Below, in pieces: positions 1-6,982 of a DNA stretch of 64,000 bases. Source of the DNA: Sphingobacterium sp. SGG-5 (lineage in GTDB: Bacteria > Bacteroidota > Bacteroidia > Sphingobacteriales > Sphingobacteriaceae); contig NZ_JAAKGO010000004.1 in NCBI RefSeq assembly GCF_011043525.1, positions 248,001-312,000 of the forward strand. Reading direction: 5' to 3'. A program made the position numbers and the translations under genes. Within the stretch, counting starts at the first letter, position 1; each line of letters starts with the position of its first letter. The notes below the pieces were generated by a model. That model did no database searches and was not told the DNA's origin. It saw nothing but the letters and a program-made list of their open reading frames with translations.

Positions 1-264
1 TTCAGAGATGTTGCACCACCTTATCTGGATGCATCTTCTTATTCGGATGTCCAAAGCATATTCGCAGATATTTTGATCGAAAAGAATAGAGAATTATGTT
101 ATGAAGGTATCCGGTGGTTCGATCTCAAGCGATTGAACATCCCGATAAGCCACTATGATGGTACAAAATATGTTGATCTACCAGCGGACGATTTGCGTAG
201 AGTGGTACAGATACCGTTGTCTGAGCTTTCTGCTAATCCGGATATTTTTCCTAATCCAAGATAA
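1..264 (+). CDS. SusD/RagB-family outer-membrane lipoprotein, C-terminal part (5' end outside window)
   Basis: The reading frame is open from base 1 to the TAA at 262-264, so this is the 3' end of a larger gene. The visible 87 residues hold the SusD C-terminal signature: an EKNRELCYEG segment, then RWFDLKRL, then a proline-rich end with VQIPLSELSANP. SusD proteins are surface lipoproteins that cap a SusC TonB-dependent channel and capture substrate. The fragment closely resembles the C-terminus of the SusD at 10593-12002, and both genes are followed by the same three lipoprotein families, so the two are paralogues. It lies 8 nt upstream of the zinc-metallohydrolase gene and is probably in its operon. 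Its SusC partner should lie just outside the left edge. Confidence 0.85.
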   Translation, partial: FRDVAPPYLDASSYSDVQSIFADILIEKNRELCYEGIRWFDLKRLNIPISHYDGTKYVDLPADDLRRVVQIPLSELSANPDIFPNPR

Positions 265-272
265 GTTTAGTT

Positions 273-1121
273 ATGAAAAAGATATTATATAGTTTGACAA
301 TTTTTCTTCTCTTGATAGCTGCCCAAGGGTGCGATAGAGAAGAAGCTATTCCGTATAACCCGTATGTTGAAGATATCAAGTTGGAAAATGCTACCGACTC
401 GGCGGTATACTCAATTTATCAGGATTATCAGACCAAGTTGATCTACGACTGGGATCGTAAATATGTTGCCAGTAATGCAACTGCAGCTCCACCCCGTTAT
501 GAGTTGATTCAACCCTACGTCGAACACATCGTGCGGAAGATGATTATAGCTCCTTATGAGAAACAGAACGTCAATTTTATGCGTGAGAACATGCCTATCG
601 AGATCATCTTGATGGGTACATCGATCGATTATTCATCGGAAGAGGGAGGATTTAGTTCAACAGGAGGGGCAGTTTCTCTGAGTCGGATTTTAATGACGGG
701 TATCAACCGTCTCGATCTAAAAGACAAGGGCTGGACCAAAGGGCAGGCGATCCTATTTGCCCATGAGTTGGCTCATATCCTAGACAAAAAGTATGGTCGT
801 CCTATCGGTTTCGACCAGATATCGGCCGGGAAATATGCCGGAGGATCAGCTGTAGGGTCGTTTTCTCTTCAAGAAGCAAGAAATCGTGGTTTTTGGCGAA
901 ACTATGGAATGTCAAATCAAGCGGAAGATTTCGGTACTTGGGTAGAAGGAATCGTTGGGACAAAAAAATCAGAGGTCTTGGCCTTAGCAGCACAAAATCA
1001 ATATTTGGGTGCAAAGTATAGATCCGTCTACAATTATTTTTTAGAAAAAGGAATTGATCTGCATGTTCTTCAGGAGAGTATAGATCGTATTGGTGACCAA
1101 TTAAGCGAATTAGAGCCATGA
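273..1121 (+). CDS. Substrate import-associated zinc metallohydrolase lipoprotein (HExxH)
   Basis: This 282-aa lipoprotein has a short hydrophobic signal ending in a cysteine near residue 20 (AAQGC), so it should be membrane anchored. A zinc-binding HELAH motif lies at about residues 164-168, followed by LDKKYGRPIGFD and a downstream AEDFGTW segment that may supply the third, acidic ligand. This pattern matches the putative zinc-binding metallopeptidases found beside SusC/SusD pairs in Bacteroidota (the TIGR04549/Peptidase_Mx1 type). The substrate is not established; trimming of peptides captured by SusCD is my inference. The 3' end overlaps the next gene by ATGA, which suggests translational coupling. 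A paralogue lies at 12035-12892 with the equivalent motif HEFSH. Confidence 0.85.
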   Translation: MKKILYSLTIFLLLIAAQGCDREEAIPYNPYVEDIKLENATDSAVYSIYQDYQTKLIYDWDRKYVASNATAAPPRYELIQPYVEHIVRKMIIAPYEKQNVNFMRENMPIEIILMGTSIDYSSEEGGFSSTGGAVSLSRILMTGINRLDLKDKGWTKGQAILFAHELAHILDKKYGRPIGFDQISAGKYAGGSAVGSFSLQEARNRGFWRNYGMSNQAEDFGTWVEGIVGTKKSEVLALAAQNQYLGAKYRSVYNYFLEKGIDLHVLQESIDRIGDQLSELEP

Positions 1122-2605
1122 AAAAGATATTTATTATATTATTATTTGCCATAAGCCTGTTTGTGTCTTGTGGGAAGGAGATAACCATATTACCGTCAGA
1201 AACAGTCCTGACAAAGGAGCAATTGGAAGAGCAACACCAGCAATATTTTGAGAAGTTGGTCGCAAACGAGGAAGGTTGGTTTCTGCATATAGCCGGAGAG
1301 GAACGACAAGATTCTGTGATGCTGCATTTGATTTTTAAGTCCGACCATTCGGTGTCGGTCAAATCAACTACACGTGAGAATATGGACTTTGCGACAAGTC
1401 GGTTTCGCATTTACGGCGATTATAATTCGCTGCTGAAGTTTGAAGAAGCCTCCGTTTTTTCGTTGATGCAGTACAAGGAAAATGCGCCGATCCAATTTAT
1501 CATTGATAATTTCACCGAGAATTTGGCACATCTTAGGCGGGCCGACGGATACAATGACAACGTTATGTTACTGACGCCATTCGATGCGGAACAGCAACTG
1601 GCTTTTGAAGAAAAGCAAGATAGTGTCTATGATCTGCTCGAATATGAAGCTGCATTTGCAGTGACTAAAGGTCTTTTTGTGAACATGTTGGAGGAGGATT
1701 TTGATAGTGGTGCGGACAAAAGAAGGTTCAACGTATTTAATATAGGAGATTATGGTTTTCATTGGACCAATATAGATACTATAACGAGTAAGATCACTTT
1801 CGAATTTGTCCCGCCATATACACCTTTGAATCCGAGTTATGTCAAGTATCAAAACACATATTCGTATGAGTTCTTTCCCGGGGGAATGAAATTTACACCT
1901 GCTATTGCCTATGGGACACTGGAGATCGACAAGATATTGTTTGATACGTATGATAGCCAAGCAAAGCAACTCATTGTGACTGAAGCGGGGAATGTCACTG
2001 AACCGGTAACATTTGGGTATTCCAATCAGGAGGCTTTTTATTATGCAGGGATTACGACGCTGTTTAGCAAGGAGTATTTTACACCGGCTTCCGCCAGCCA
2101 TACCATGACTGCACCTCAACCTGTTGTAGGATACTTTAGTGGTCGATACGCTGATTTGGCTTCTCAAGCTAGGTTGGCTTTAAACGAAGGATTAGCTAAT
2201 TCCCAATTTTCAGTTATACTGCGGGTTAATAATTCTGGAAGCGGTGGTGGTACTATGATTCAAATTTATTCCAATGCAGCAAATATTATGTTCAAATGCG
2301 ATTTTGTAACGGAAGGAAAGAATGTGTTGAAGATAAAGAACTTGGGCGAAACCCCTACAGGTACTCCGGGCGCAAATTATACGCCGGCAAAAAGGGAAAT
2401 AGCCAGACAATATCTCTATGATACTTTCTGTGGAGAGGAAGGTTTCTACATTCAGCCCTTGATGGATAAAGTCCCCGATGGTGGGGGAACCTATGCGATC
2501 AATCTTTTGAATCCTGATAACAGCGAGGATCAGATCAAGTTCTATATAGGAAATAATACCGGAACTCCTTCTTTGAGTTCTTATTACGAACAATATACCA
2601 GATAG
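1118..2605 (+). CDS. DUF4302-type lipoprotein (first copy)
   Basis: This 495-aa protein starts with a lipoprotein signal (about 19 residues ending LFVSC) and continues as a soluble, probably beta-rich chain without further membrane segments. An early GWFLHIAGE segment, a YGDYNSLLKFEEA stretch and RRADGYNDNV match the pattern I associate with the DUF4302 family. That family regularly follows the SusD/HExxH gene pair, and its biochemical role is unknown. The start is the ATG overlapping the previous stop (ATGA). The paralogue at 12889-14385 holds the same place in the second module. A surface or periplasmic accessory protein for the SusCD system is my inference; no catalytic motif is recognisable. 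Confidence 0.7.
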   Translation: MKKIFIILLFAISLFVSCGKEITILPSETVLTKEQLEEQHQQYFEKLVANEEGWFLHIAGEERQDSVMLHLIFKSDHSVSVKSTTRENMDFATSRFRIYGDYNSLLKFEEASVFSLMQYKENAPIQFIIDNFTENLAHLRRADGYNDNVMLLTPFDAEQQLAFEEKQDSVYDLLEYEAAFAVTKGLFVNMLEEDFDSGADKRRFNVFNIGDYGFHWTNIDTITSKITFEFVPPYTPLNPSYVKYQNTYSYEFFPGGMKFTPAIAYGTLEIDKILFDTYDSQAKQLIVTEAGNVTEPVTFGYSNQEAFYYAGITTLFSKEYFTPASASHTMTAPQPVVGYFSGRYADLASQARLALNEGLANSQFSVILRVNNSGSGGGTMIQIYSNAANIMFKCDFVTEGKNVLKIKNLGETPTGTPGANYTPAKREIARQYLYDTFCGEEGFYIQPLMDKVPDGGGTYAINLLNPDNSEDQIKFYIGNNTGTPSLSSYYEQYTR

Positions 2606-2607
2606 AT

Positions 2608-3921
2608 ATGAAAAAATTATGCTTAATACTAGTTACATTCCTGTTGTTGTCCTGCGACAAGAATGGTTTTGAATATCTGCTCCCAGATGGTACTTATCTG
2701 GAAGACATACAAGCAGATTACACCCAAAAGTTGATAGACAGCGAACACGGGTGGTATATGAATTATAAATTTGATAAGATCAGTTTCAATATTATTATTA
2801 AATTCAAGGAGAACGGATTATGTGATATTCTTTCAGATGTCGATGGGTACAATTATTTGGACCAGGATGTGAAATATAAGCTCGCTGGCCTAGTAAATCC
2901 GGAGCTGCAGATTACATCATATTCTGCTTTTCAAAAGTTGTACGAGTTTTTCCCAGGAAGCTTTGAGTTTGTTATTTCAGAAAATGAGGATGGTACATTT
3001 CGGCTTAGGCCGGTCAAGGGGAATACCGTTAGTGTTCTGCTAACCAAAGCCGAGTCTACGCAATACGATATGATTGAAAATTATGGAGAGGTTATCAATA
3101 TTGTCAATGATTTTAGTGAGAATGCCACAGCATATTTCAAGAATTTTGAGGTTGATGGTGTGAGTGCGTTCTTAGATTTGAATCTAGGTGCGCGAAATAT
3201 TAAGTTTTCTTGGGTAGACACTGATGATAAAATAGTTAATGTCGAGCGGATTTTTAACTATAAAGTTGGTGGAATTACACTTGACGTGCCTATCACGATC
3301 AATAACAAGACTTTCTCTTATTTGAATTTTGGACAATACAATGCGGACGAACTGGAGGTTGTAGATGATAACGGCGATCACATAGGCCGGATCTTTGTAT
3401 CCCATGTGGCCAGTATTACGTTCCCGCATGCTGCAGATACTTATCTGTATGTGGGCAAGCCTGTTCAGTTTTGGGCATATGTAGGAGATGATCTGCAACT
3501 TAACTACAGTCCGGATCTACAGGTCAAATGGCGGGAAGTAATGAATATCATTTCGCCAAGTATGTTCCGTATACAAGTCTATAACAATGCGGCTTCGGGG
3601 GAAAGCATACAATTCCTATGCCGACCCGATGGAGCAACAAGTACGTGGCTAAGATATAACGTTAAAAATTATAAAATGGGCGAAGATCATGTATTTGTAG
3701 ATGTTCTGGGCACACACAATACAGGTTTGGCCGATCAGTATAAAGATCTGAACTATGAACTCCTGCACATGCTCTTTCCGCCAGAAGGGGTAACGATTAT
3801 GCCTTATGGTCGGTTTGGAAATGGTGAGCAGCAGTTTAGGATTATAAGTAGACAAAACAGCCGGATTTATTTTACAATCCGTGTAGGTGCTGCTGCGCCA
3901 TTGGATTATTCCTGGGATTAA
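2608..3921 (+). CDS. DUF4302-like lipoprotein (second type, first copy)
   Basis: This is a 437-aa predicted lipoprotein (signal ending LLLSC at about residue 16), starting 2 nt after the previous stop. Its layout resembles the preceding protein: GWYMNYKFD near the start, then AGLVNPELQITSYSAFQKLYE, and a C-terminal PPEGVTIMPYG segment. The C-terminal PPEGVTI block recurs in the paralogue at 14402-15721 (439 aa), so this is a conserved fourth member of the duplicated module. I assign it to the DUF4302-like group on layout alone; no enzymatic residues are apparent. It ends the operon, with an intrinsic terminator directly downstream. Confidence 0.65.
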   Translation: MKKLCLILVTFLLLSCDKNGFEYLLPDGTYLEDIQADYTQKLIDSEHGWYMNYKFDKISFNIIIKFKENGLCDILSDVDGYNYLDQDVKYKLAGLVNPELQITSYSAFQKLYEFFPGSFEFVISENEDGTFRLRPVKGNTVSVLLTKAESTQYDMIENYGEVINIVNDFSENATAYFKNFEVDGVSAFLDLNLGARNIKFSWVDTDDKIVNVERIFNYKVGGITLDVPITINNKTFSYLNFGQYNADELEVVDDNGDHIGRIFVSHVASITFPHAADTYLYVGKPVQFWAYVGDDLQLNYSPDLQVKWREVMNIISPSMFRIQVYNNAASGESIQFLCRPDGATSTWLRYNVKNYKMGEDHVFVDVLGTHNTGLADQYKDLNYELLHMLFPPEGVTIMPYGRFGNGEQQFRIISRQNSRIYFTIRVGAAAPLDYSWD

Positions 3922-3923
3922 TG

Positions 3924-3953
3924 GTAGGGGTGAATTTTTCACCCCTACTTTTT
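3924..3953 (+). terminator. Rho-independent terminator of the first lipoprotein module
   Basis: A perfect 11-bp stem (GTAGGGGTGAA at 3924-3934 with TTCACCCCTAC at 3938-3948) with a 3-nt loop is followed by five T's. It lies 2 nt after the stop of the last lipoprotein gene and separates the first module from the hydrolase-sigma operon. Confidence 0.9.
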
Positions 3954-3971
3954 AGAAAAATAAAAATATTG

Positions 3972-3998
3972 TTACCCTATAACCCCTTCTTGGTCGTC
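3972..3998 (+). promoter_or_regulatory. Putative ECF sigma promoter, copy A (hydrolase-sigma operon)
   Basis: TTACCC at 3972-3977 and CGTC at 3995-3998 are separated by 17 nt. The same two blocks occur upstream of the anti-sigma gene and of susC in this region. A CGTC-like -10 element is typical of many ECF sigma factors. Transcription would start near 4007, about 30 nt before the ATG at 4038. The boxes are visible in the sequence; the assignment to the sigma factor at 5137 is inference. Confidence 0.55.
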
Positions 3999-4037
3999 TT
4001 ATAGAATTAAAGTACCTTAGCCTAACACGAAATACGT

Positions 4038-5132
4038 ATGCTGAAGACCTATAGACTTATTTTGTTTTTGATACTGGTATCTGGGATATCGGTTCATTCC
4101 TTTGCACAAGACAATGCAGAACTCTTGAAAGAAATTGACCGTCTGCAGACGCGGATATCGAATTTATCCTATTCTTTCGACCAGCTGAACAAGAAGATCG
4201 AAGATGTAGATTGGCACAATAAACTGGGCGACATTGCTTATATTGATAAAGTGCGGATGACAGGCCCTCCGGCGAAAATTAAGAGCAAAACGGCGAAGGG
4301 AGCAGGCAATCCCCTTGTTTTTTGGTCCTATGTGTTTATCCCCAAGGATTTTAACCCAGCAAAAAAATATCCATTGGTTGTACTTGTCCACGGTGGAGTA
4401 CATGGAAATTTTGGCGTGGGTAATAACCATATTGTGAAAGAGCTTATTTCCCAAGGATATATCGTTGCCTCTCCGGAGTACCGGGGCAGTACAGGGTATG
4501 GGAAGAGCTTTCAGCAAAAAATAGATTACGGCGGATTGGAGATCGACGATACGAAAGCCTGTCGGGATTATATGGTGGAAAACTATTCCTTTGTCGATAA
4601 AAGTAGAATCGGCGTCATGGGCTGGAGCCATGGAGGTATGCACGCCTTATTGAATATATTCAACTTTCCGGATAGTTACGCTGTAGCTTACGCAGGCGTT
4701 CCGGTCAGTGATCTCATCATGCGATTGGGTTACATGAGTGACAGCTATCGGAAACTATATTCGGCAGATTACCATATCGGTAAAGAGGTCAAAGATGACG
4801 TCAAAGAATATCGAAGACGGTCTCCGGCTTTTCAGGCACATAAGTTGGAAAAACCGTTATTGATTCATGCAAACACGAATGATGACGATGTCTTGATTGA
4901 AGAAGTCGAGCATTTGATTAGTGCCCTCAAAGCAAACAATAAGAAATTTGACTACGAAATATTTGAAAATGCACCCGGTGGGCACCACTTTGATCGGATT
5001 GACAGTTATCTCGCGAAAGAAGTCCGCCTCAAAGTCTATCATTACTTACAAGGTTATTTAAAACCGGATAAACCTTTTGCTGATGTTTCGGAATTGATAA
5101 AGGCGAGTTATTATCCAGTAGTGCAGGATTGA
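4038..5132 (+). CDS. Secreted alpha/beta hydrolase of the S9 (prolyl oligopeptidase) type
   Basis: This 364-aa protein has a cleavable signal peptide (to about residue 24, SFAQ) and a short predicted coiled stretch at about 25-55. A single S9-type hydrolase domain follows. The nucleophile elbow is GWSHGG with Ser near residue 198. The acid is in the NDDDV segment (about 281-285) and the histidine in PGGHHFD (about 316). HGG at about 118-120 and EYRGSTGYG at about 147-155 are the usual oxyanion/lid features of this group. It lacks the N-terminal beta-propeller of large S9 peptidases. Its stop is only 4 nt from the sigma-factor start, so the two are almost certainly co-transcribed, which is unusual for a hydrolase and a FecI-type sigma factor. 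Peptidase rather than esterase activity is inferred from the neighbours. Confidence 0.8.
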   Translation: MLKTYRLILFLILVSGISVHSFAQDNAELLKEIDRLQTRISNLSYSFDQLNKKIEDVDWHNKLGDIAYIDKVRMTGPPAKIKSKTAKGAGNPLVFWSYVFIPKDFNPAKKYPLVVLVHGGVHGNFGVGNNHIVKELISQGYIVASPEYRGSTGYGKSFQQKIDYGGLEIDDTKACRDYMVENYSFVDKSRIGVMGWSHGGMHALLNIFNFPDSYAVAYAGVPVSDLIMRLGYMSDSYRKLYSADYHIGKEVKDDVKEYRRRSPAFQAHKLEKPLLIHANTNDDDVLIEEVEHLISALKANNKKFDYEIFENAPGGHHFDRIDSYLAKEVRLKVYHYLQGYLKPDKPFADVSELIKASYYPVVQD

Positions 5133-5136
5133 TGCG

Positions 5137-5676
5137 ATGAATTTAGAATCTATCGTGATAAACATCAAGGAAGGAGATCATCATGCTTTTATGAAGGTAT
5201 ATGATCTCTATTTCCATCAATTGAATGTTTTTATCAAACGGTATGTTCACTCGGAAAGTATCTCTCAGGATCTGACACAAGATGTTTTCGTAAAGCTTTG
5301 GGAAAAACGGGCTTTTCTGGATAGAGTGAGTAATTTCAACTCGTATATCTATCGAATGGCCAAAAATCATACTTTGGATTATCTGAAAAAGGTTTCCCGG
5401 TTAGAAATTATGCCCGATGATCTGCTGAAAGAATTTAAGTTTTCGACCAATGAAGTGGAGCTTTTTGTGACCGAACAGGAGTATTTCAAATTTTTGGACA
5501 ATTACATGAAAACGCTTCCCGAAAAATCGCGGATCATCTTTAATTTATGCAGAGATCAAGAAAAATCATACGATGAAGTAGCCGAAGAGCTAAAGATATC
5601 AAAAAGTACAGTGAAGCATCATATGGTCAGTACGATGAAAAAACTGAAAGAAATTTACAAAATATTCTTACCCTAA
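5137..5676 (+). CDS. ECF RNA polymerase sigma factor (FecI-like, SusC-associated)
   Basis: This 179-aa sigma-70-family protein has a region 2 with a YDLYFHQLNVFIKRYV start and the SQDLTQDVFVKLWEKR core at about 46-65. Region 4 carries LPEKSRIIFNLCRD and the helix-turn-helix EVAEELKISKSTVKHHMVS at about 145-165. Sigma factors of this kind in Bacteroidota are held by a FecR anti-sigma factor and released when substrate binds an STN-containing SusC; both partners follow directly. The gene is preceded at 4 nt by the S9 hydrolase gene. The -35-like TTACCC of copy B of the candidate promoter lies inside its last codons. Confidence 0.93.
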   Translation: MNLESIVINIKEGDHHAFMKVYDLYFHQLNVFIKRYVHSESISQDLTQDVFVKLWEKRAFLDRVSNFNSYIYRMAKNHTLDYLKKVSRLEIMPDDLLKEFKFSTNEVELFVTEQEYFKFLDNYMKTLPEKSRIIFNLCRDQEKSYDEVAEELKISKSTVKHHMVSTMKKLKEIYKIFLP

Positions 5677-5693
5677 TCACCGTAAAGATCGTC
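5668..5693 (+). promoter_or_regulatory. Putative ECF sigma promoter, copy B (anti-sigma gene)
   Basis: TTACCC at 5668-5673 and CGTC at 5690-5693 are separated by 16 nt. The first box overlaps the last codons of the sigma gene. The predicted transcription start falls within a few bases of the anti-sigma ATG at 5705, so an mRNA from here would be nearly leaderless. Confidence 0.5.
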
Positions 5694-5704
5694 ATATCTA
5701 CACT

Positions 5705-6820
5705 ATGGAAGCCGAAGAGAAATACTATAGAAAGCTCGTAGAAGGGTATCTCAATAAGACACTTACAAAGAGAGAACTGATCGTCTTTTTTGACCTATTG
5801 GCCCAAGGGAAGCTGGACTTCTATTTAGAGGAAGATATGGTGGCTAACTTTCCAGCTGAATTAGATTTTCCTACTAAACATTTTCCAATAAAATATACCT
5901 GGGCGGCAATTGCTGCGGTCGTTCTTATCGTGATGGGTGTTACATTCTATCTGAATAACACCGCTATCATAACCCCGGATAAAGTTGCCTCTGTTGCCAC
6001 CGCTGTCCAGCCGGGCGGCGACCATGCTATTCTAACATTATCAAATGGCGAGCAGATTATCTTAGATAACTCTGCACAAGAGGAAAATATTCAGGATGGG
6101 AGTATGTCGATTATTAATAATGTAGAAGGTAGACTGCAGTATGACCTTTCCAAGGTAGATCTCCGTGGCATTCCAGCAGATCAGCTGGCCGACAAATATC
6201 ATACGATCGAAACTCCCAGAGGTGGTACCTATCAGATCATTTTGCCGGATGGAAGTAAGATTTGGCTAAATTCGCTTTCGAAAATCAAATTTCCCTTAGT
6301 GTTTGACCAAAATGAACGGATTGTGGAAATGGAAGGTGAAGTTTTTTTTGATGTGGCAAAAAATAAAAATCAGCCCTTTATTGTTCGATCGAAAGGGCAG
6401 GAGATTACCGTACTCGGTACCTCTTTTAATGTAAATGCGTATAGCGACGAGCCTTTTACCCGGACGACATTGTTGACCGGTAAGATTGAACTTCGTGGGA
6501 CGAACTCCAAGATAAAACTCAATCCCGGCGAAGAGGTGCTTAATACGGGAACTAACCTAAAAATTCAAAATGCGGACATCGAGCAGGCTACAGCGTGGAA
6601 AGATGGCTTTTTCAGATTCGATAAAATAGATATCCACACCTTGATGAGACAAGTGTCGAGATGGTACAATGTGAATATTAAATATGTAGGACCGGTATCT
6701 GATGAACGTTTTGTTGGTAAGATAAAACGATCGGAAGATATCAATGAACTGCTGAAGATATTTAATCAGGGAGGCATGAATATCGTGTTGAATGGAAGAA
6801 CAATACTTGTGAAAAACTAA
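5705..6820 (+). CDS. FecR-family anti-sigma factor
   Basis: This 371-aa protein has an N-terminal cytoplasmic segment (about 1-60), one transmembrane helix at about 65-83 (WAAIAAVVLIVMGVTFYL) and a periplasmic FecR domain. That domain runs through TPRGGTYQIILPDGSKIWLN (from about residue 168) to the EGEVFFDVAKN block. The C-terminal part (about 300-371) with FFRFDKIDIHTLMRQVSRWY fits DUF4974. FecR proteins bind the ECF sigma factor in the cytoplasm and the STN domain of the cognate SusC in the periplasm. The gene sits 28 nt after the sigma factor and 162 nt before the STN-type susC, the usual order of such a three-part switch. Confidence 0.93.
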   Translation: MEAEEKYYRKLVEGYLNKTLTKRELIVFFDLLAQGKLDFYLEEDMVANFPAELDFPTKHFPIKYTWAAIAAVVLIVMGVTFYLNNTAIITPDKVASVATAVQPGGDHAILTLSNGEQIILDNSAQEENIQDGSMSIINNVEGRLQYDLSKVDLRGIPADQLADKYHTIETPRGGTYQIILPDGSKIWLNSLSKIKFPLVFDQNERIVEMEGEVFFDVAKNKNQPFIVRSKGQEITVLGTSFNVNAYSDEPFTRTTLLTGKIELRGTNSKIKLNPGEEVLNTGTNLKIQNADIEQATAWKDGFFRFDKIDIHTLMRQVSRWYNVNIKYVGPVSDERFVGKIKRSEDINELLKIFNQGGMNIVLNGRTILVKN

Positions 6821-6836
6821 CTTTTTAAAATTAGCC

Positions 6837-6862
6837 TTACCCTTATTGCCTTTTTGATCGTC
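6837..6862 (+). promoter_or_regulatory. Putative ECF sigma promoter, copy C (susC)
   Basis: TTACCC at 6837-6842 and CGTC at 6859-6862 are separated by 16 nt, the same layout as copy B. The start of transcription would be near 6871, leaving a leader of roughly 110 nt before the SusC ATG at 6983. Confidence 0.55.
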
Positions 6863-6906
6863 TTATTGAAAATGACACGGAATTTCTTTGTCTTGATAAA
6901 AAAGTA

Positions 6907-6934
6907 GTGCAAGAAGCCTCGGAACTCCTTGCAC
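6907..6934 (+). promoter_or_regulatory. Hairpin in the susC leader
   Basis: GTGCAAG at 6907-6913 pairs with CTTGCAC at 6928-6934 across a 14-nt loop, inside the predicted 5' leader. No T-run follows, so this is not a terminator. A role in mRNA stability or post-transcriptional control is only a possibility. Confidence 0.3.
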
Positions 6935-6982
6935 GAATTAGATAAATGTACGTATTAACCCATTACCTAATGATACAAATTT

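Noticed and set aside
802..1410. 202-residue minus-strand frame opposite the first metallohydrolase and DUF4302 genes
   Set aside because: It is antisense to two well-supported lipoprotein genes and has no recognisable domain or start context; likewise for the other long antisense frames in this region.
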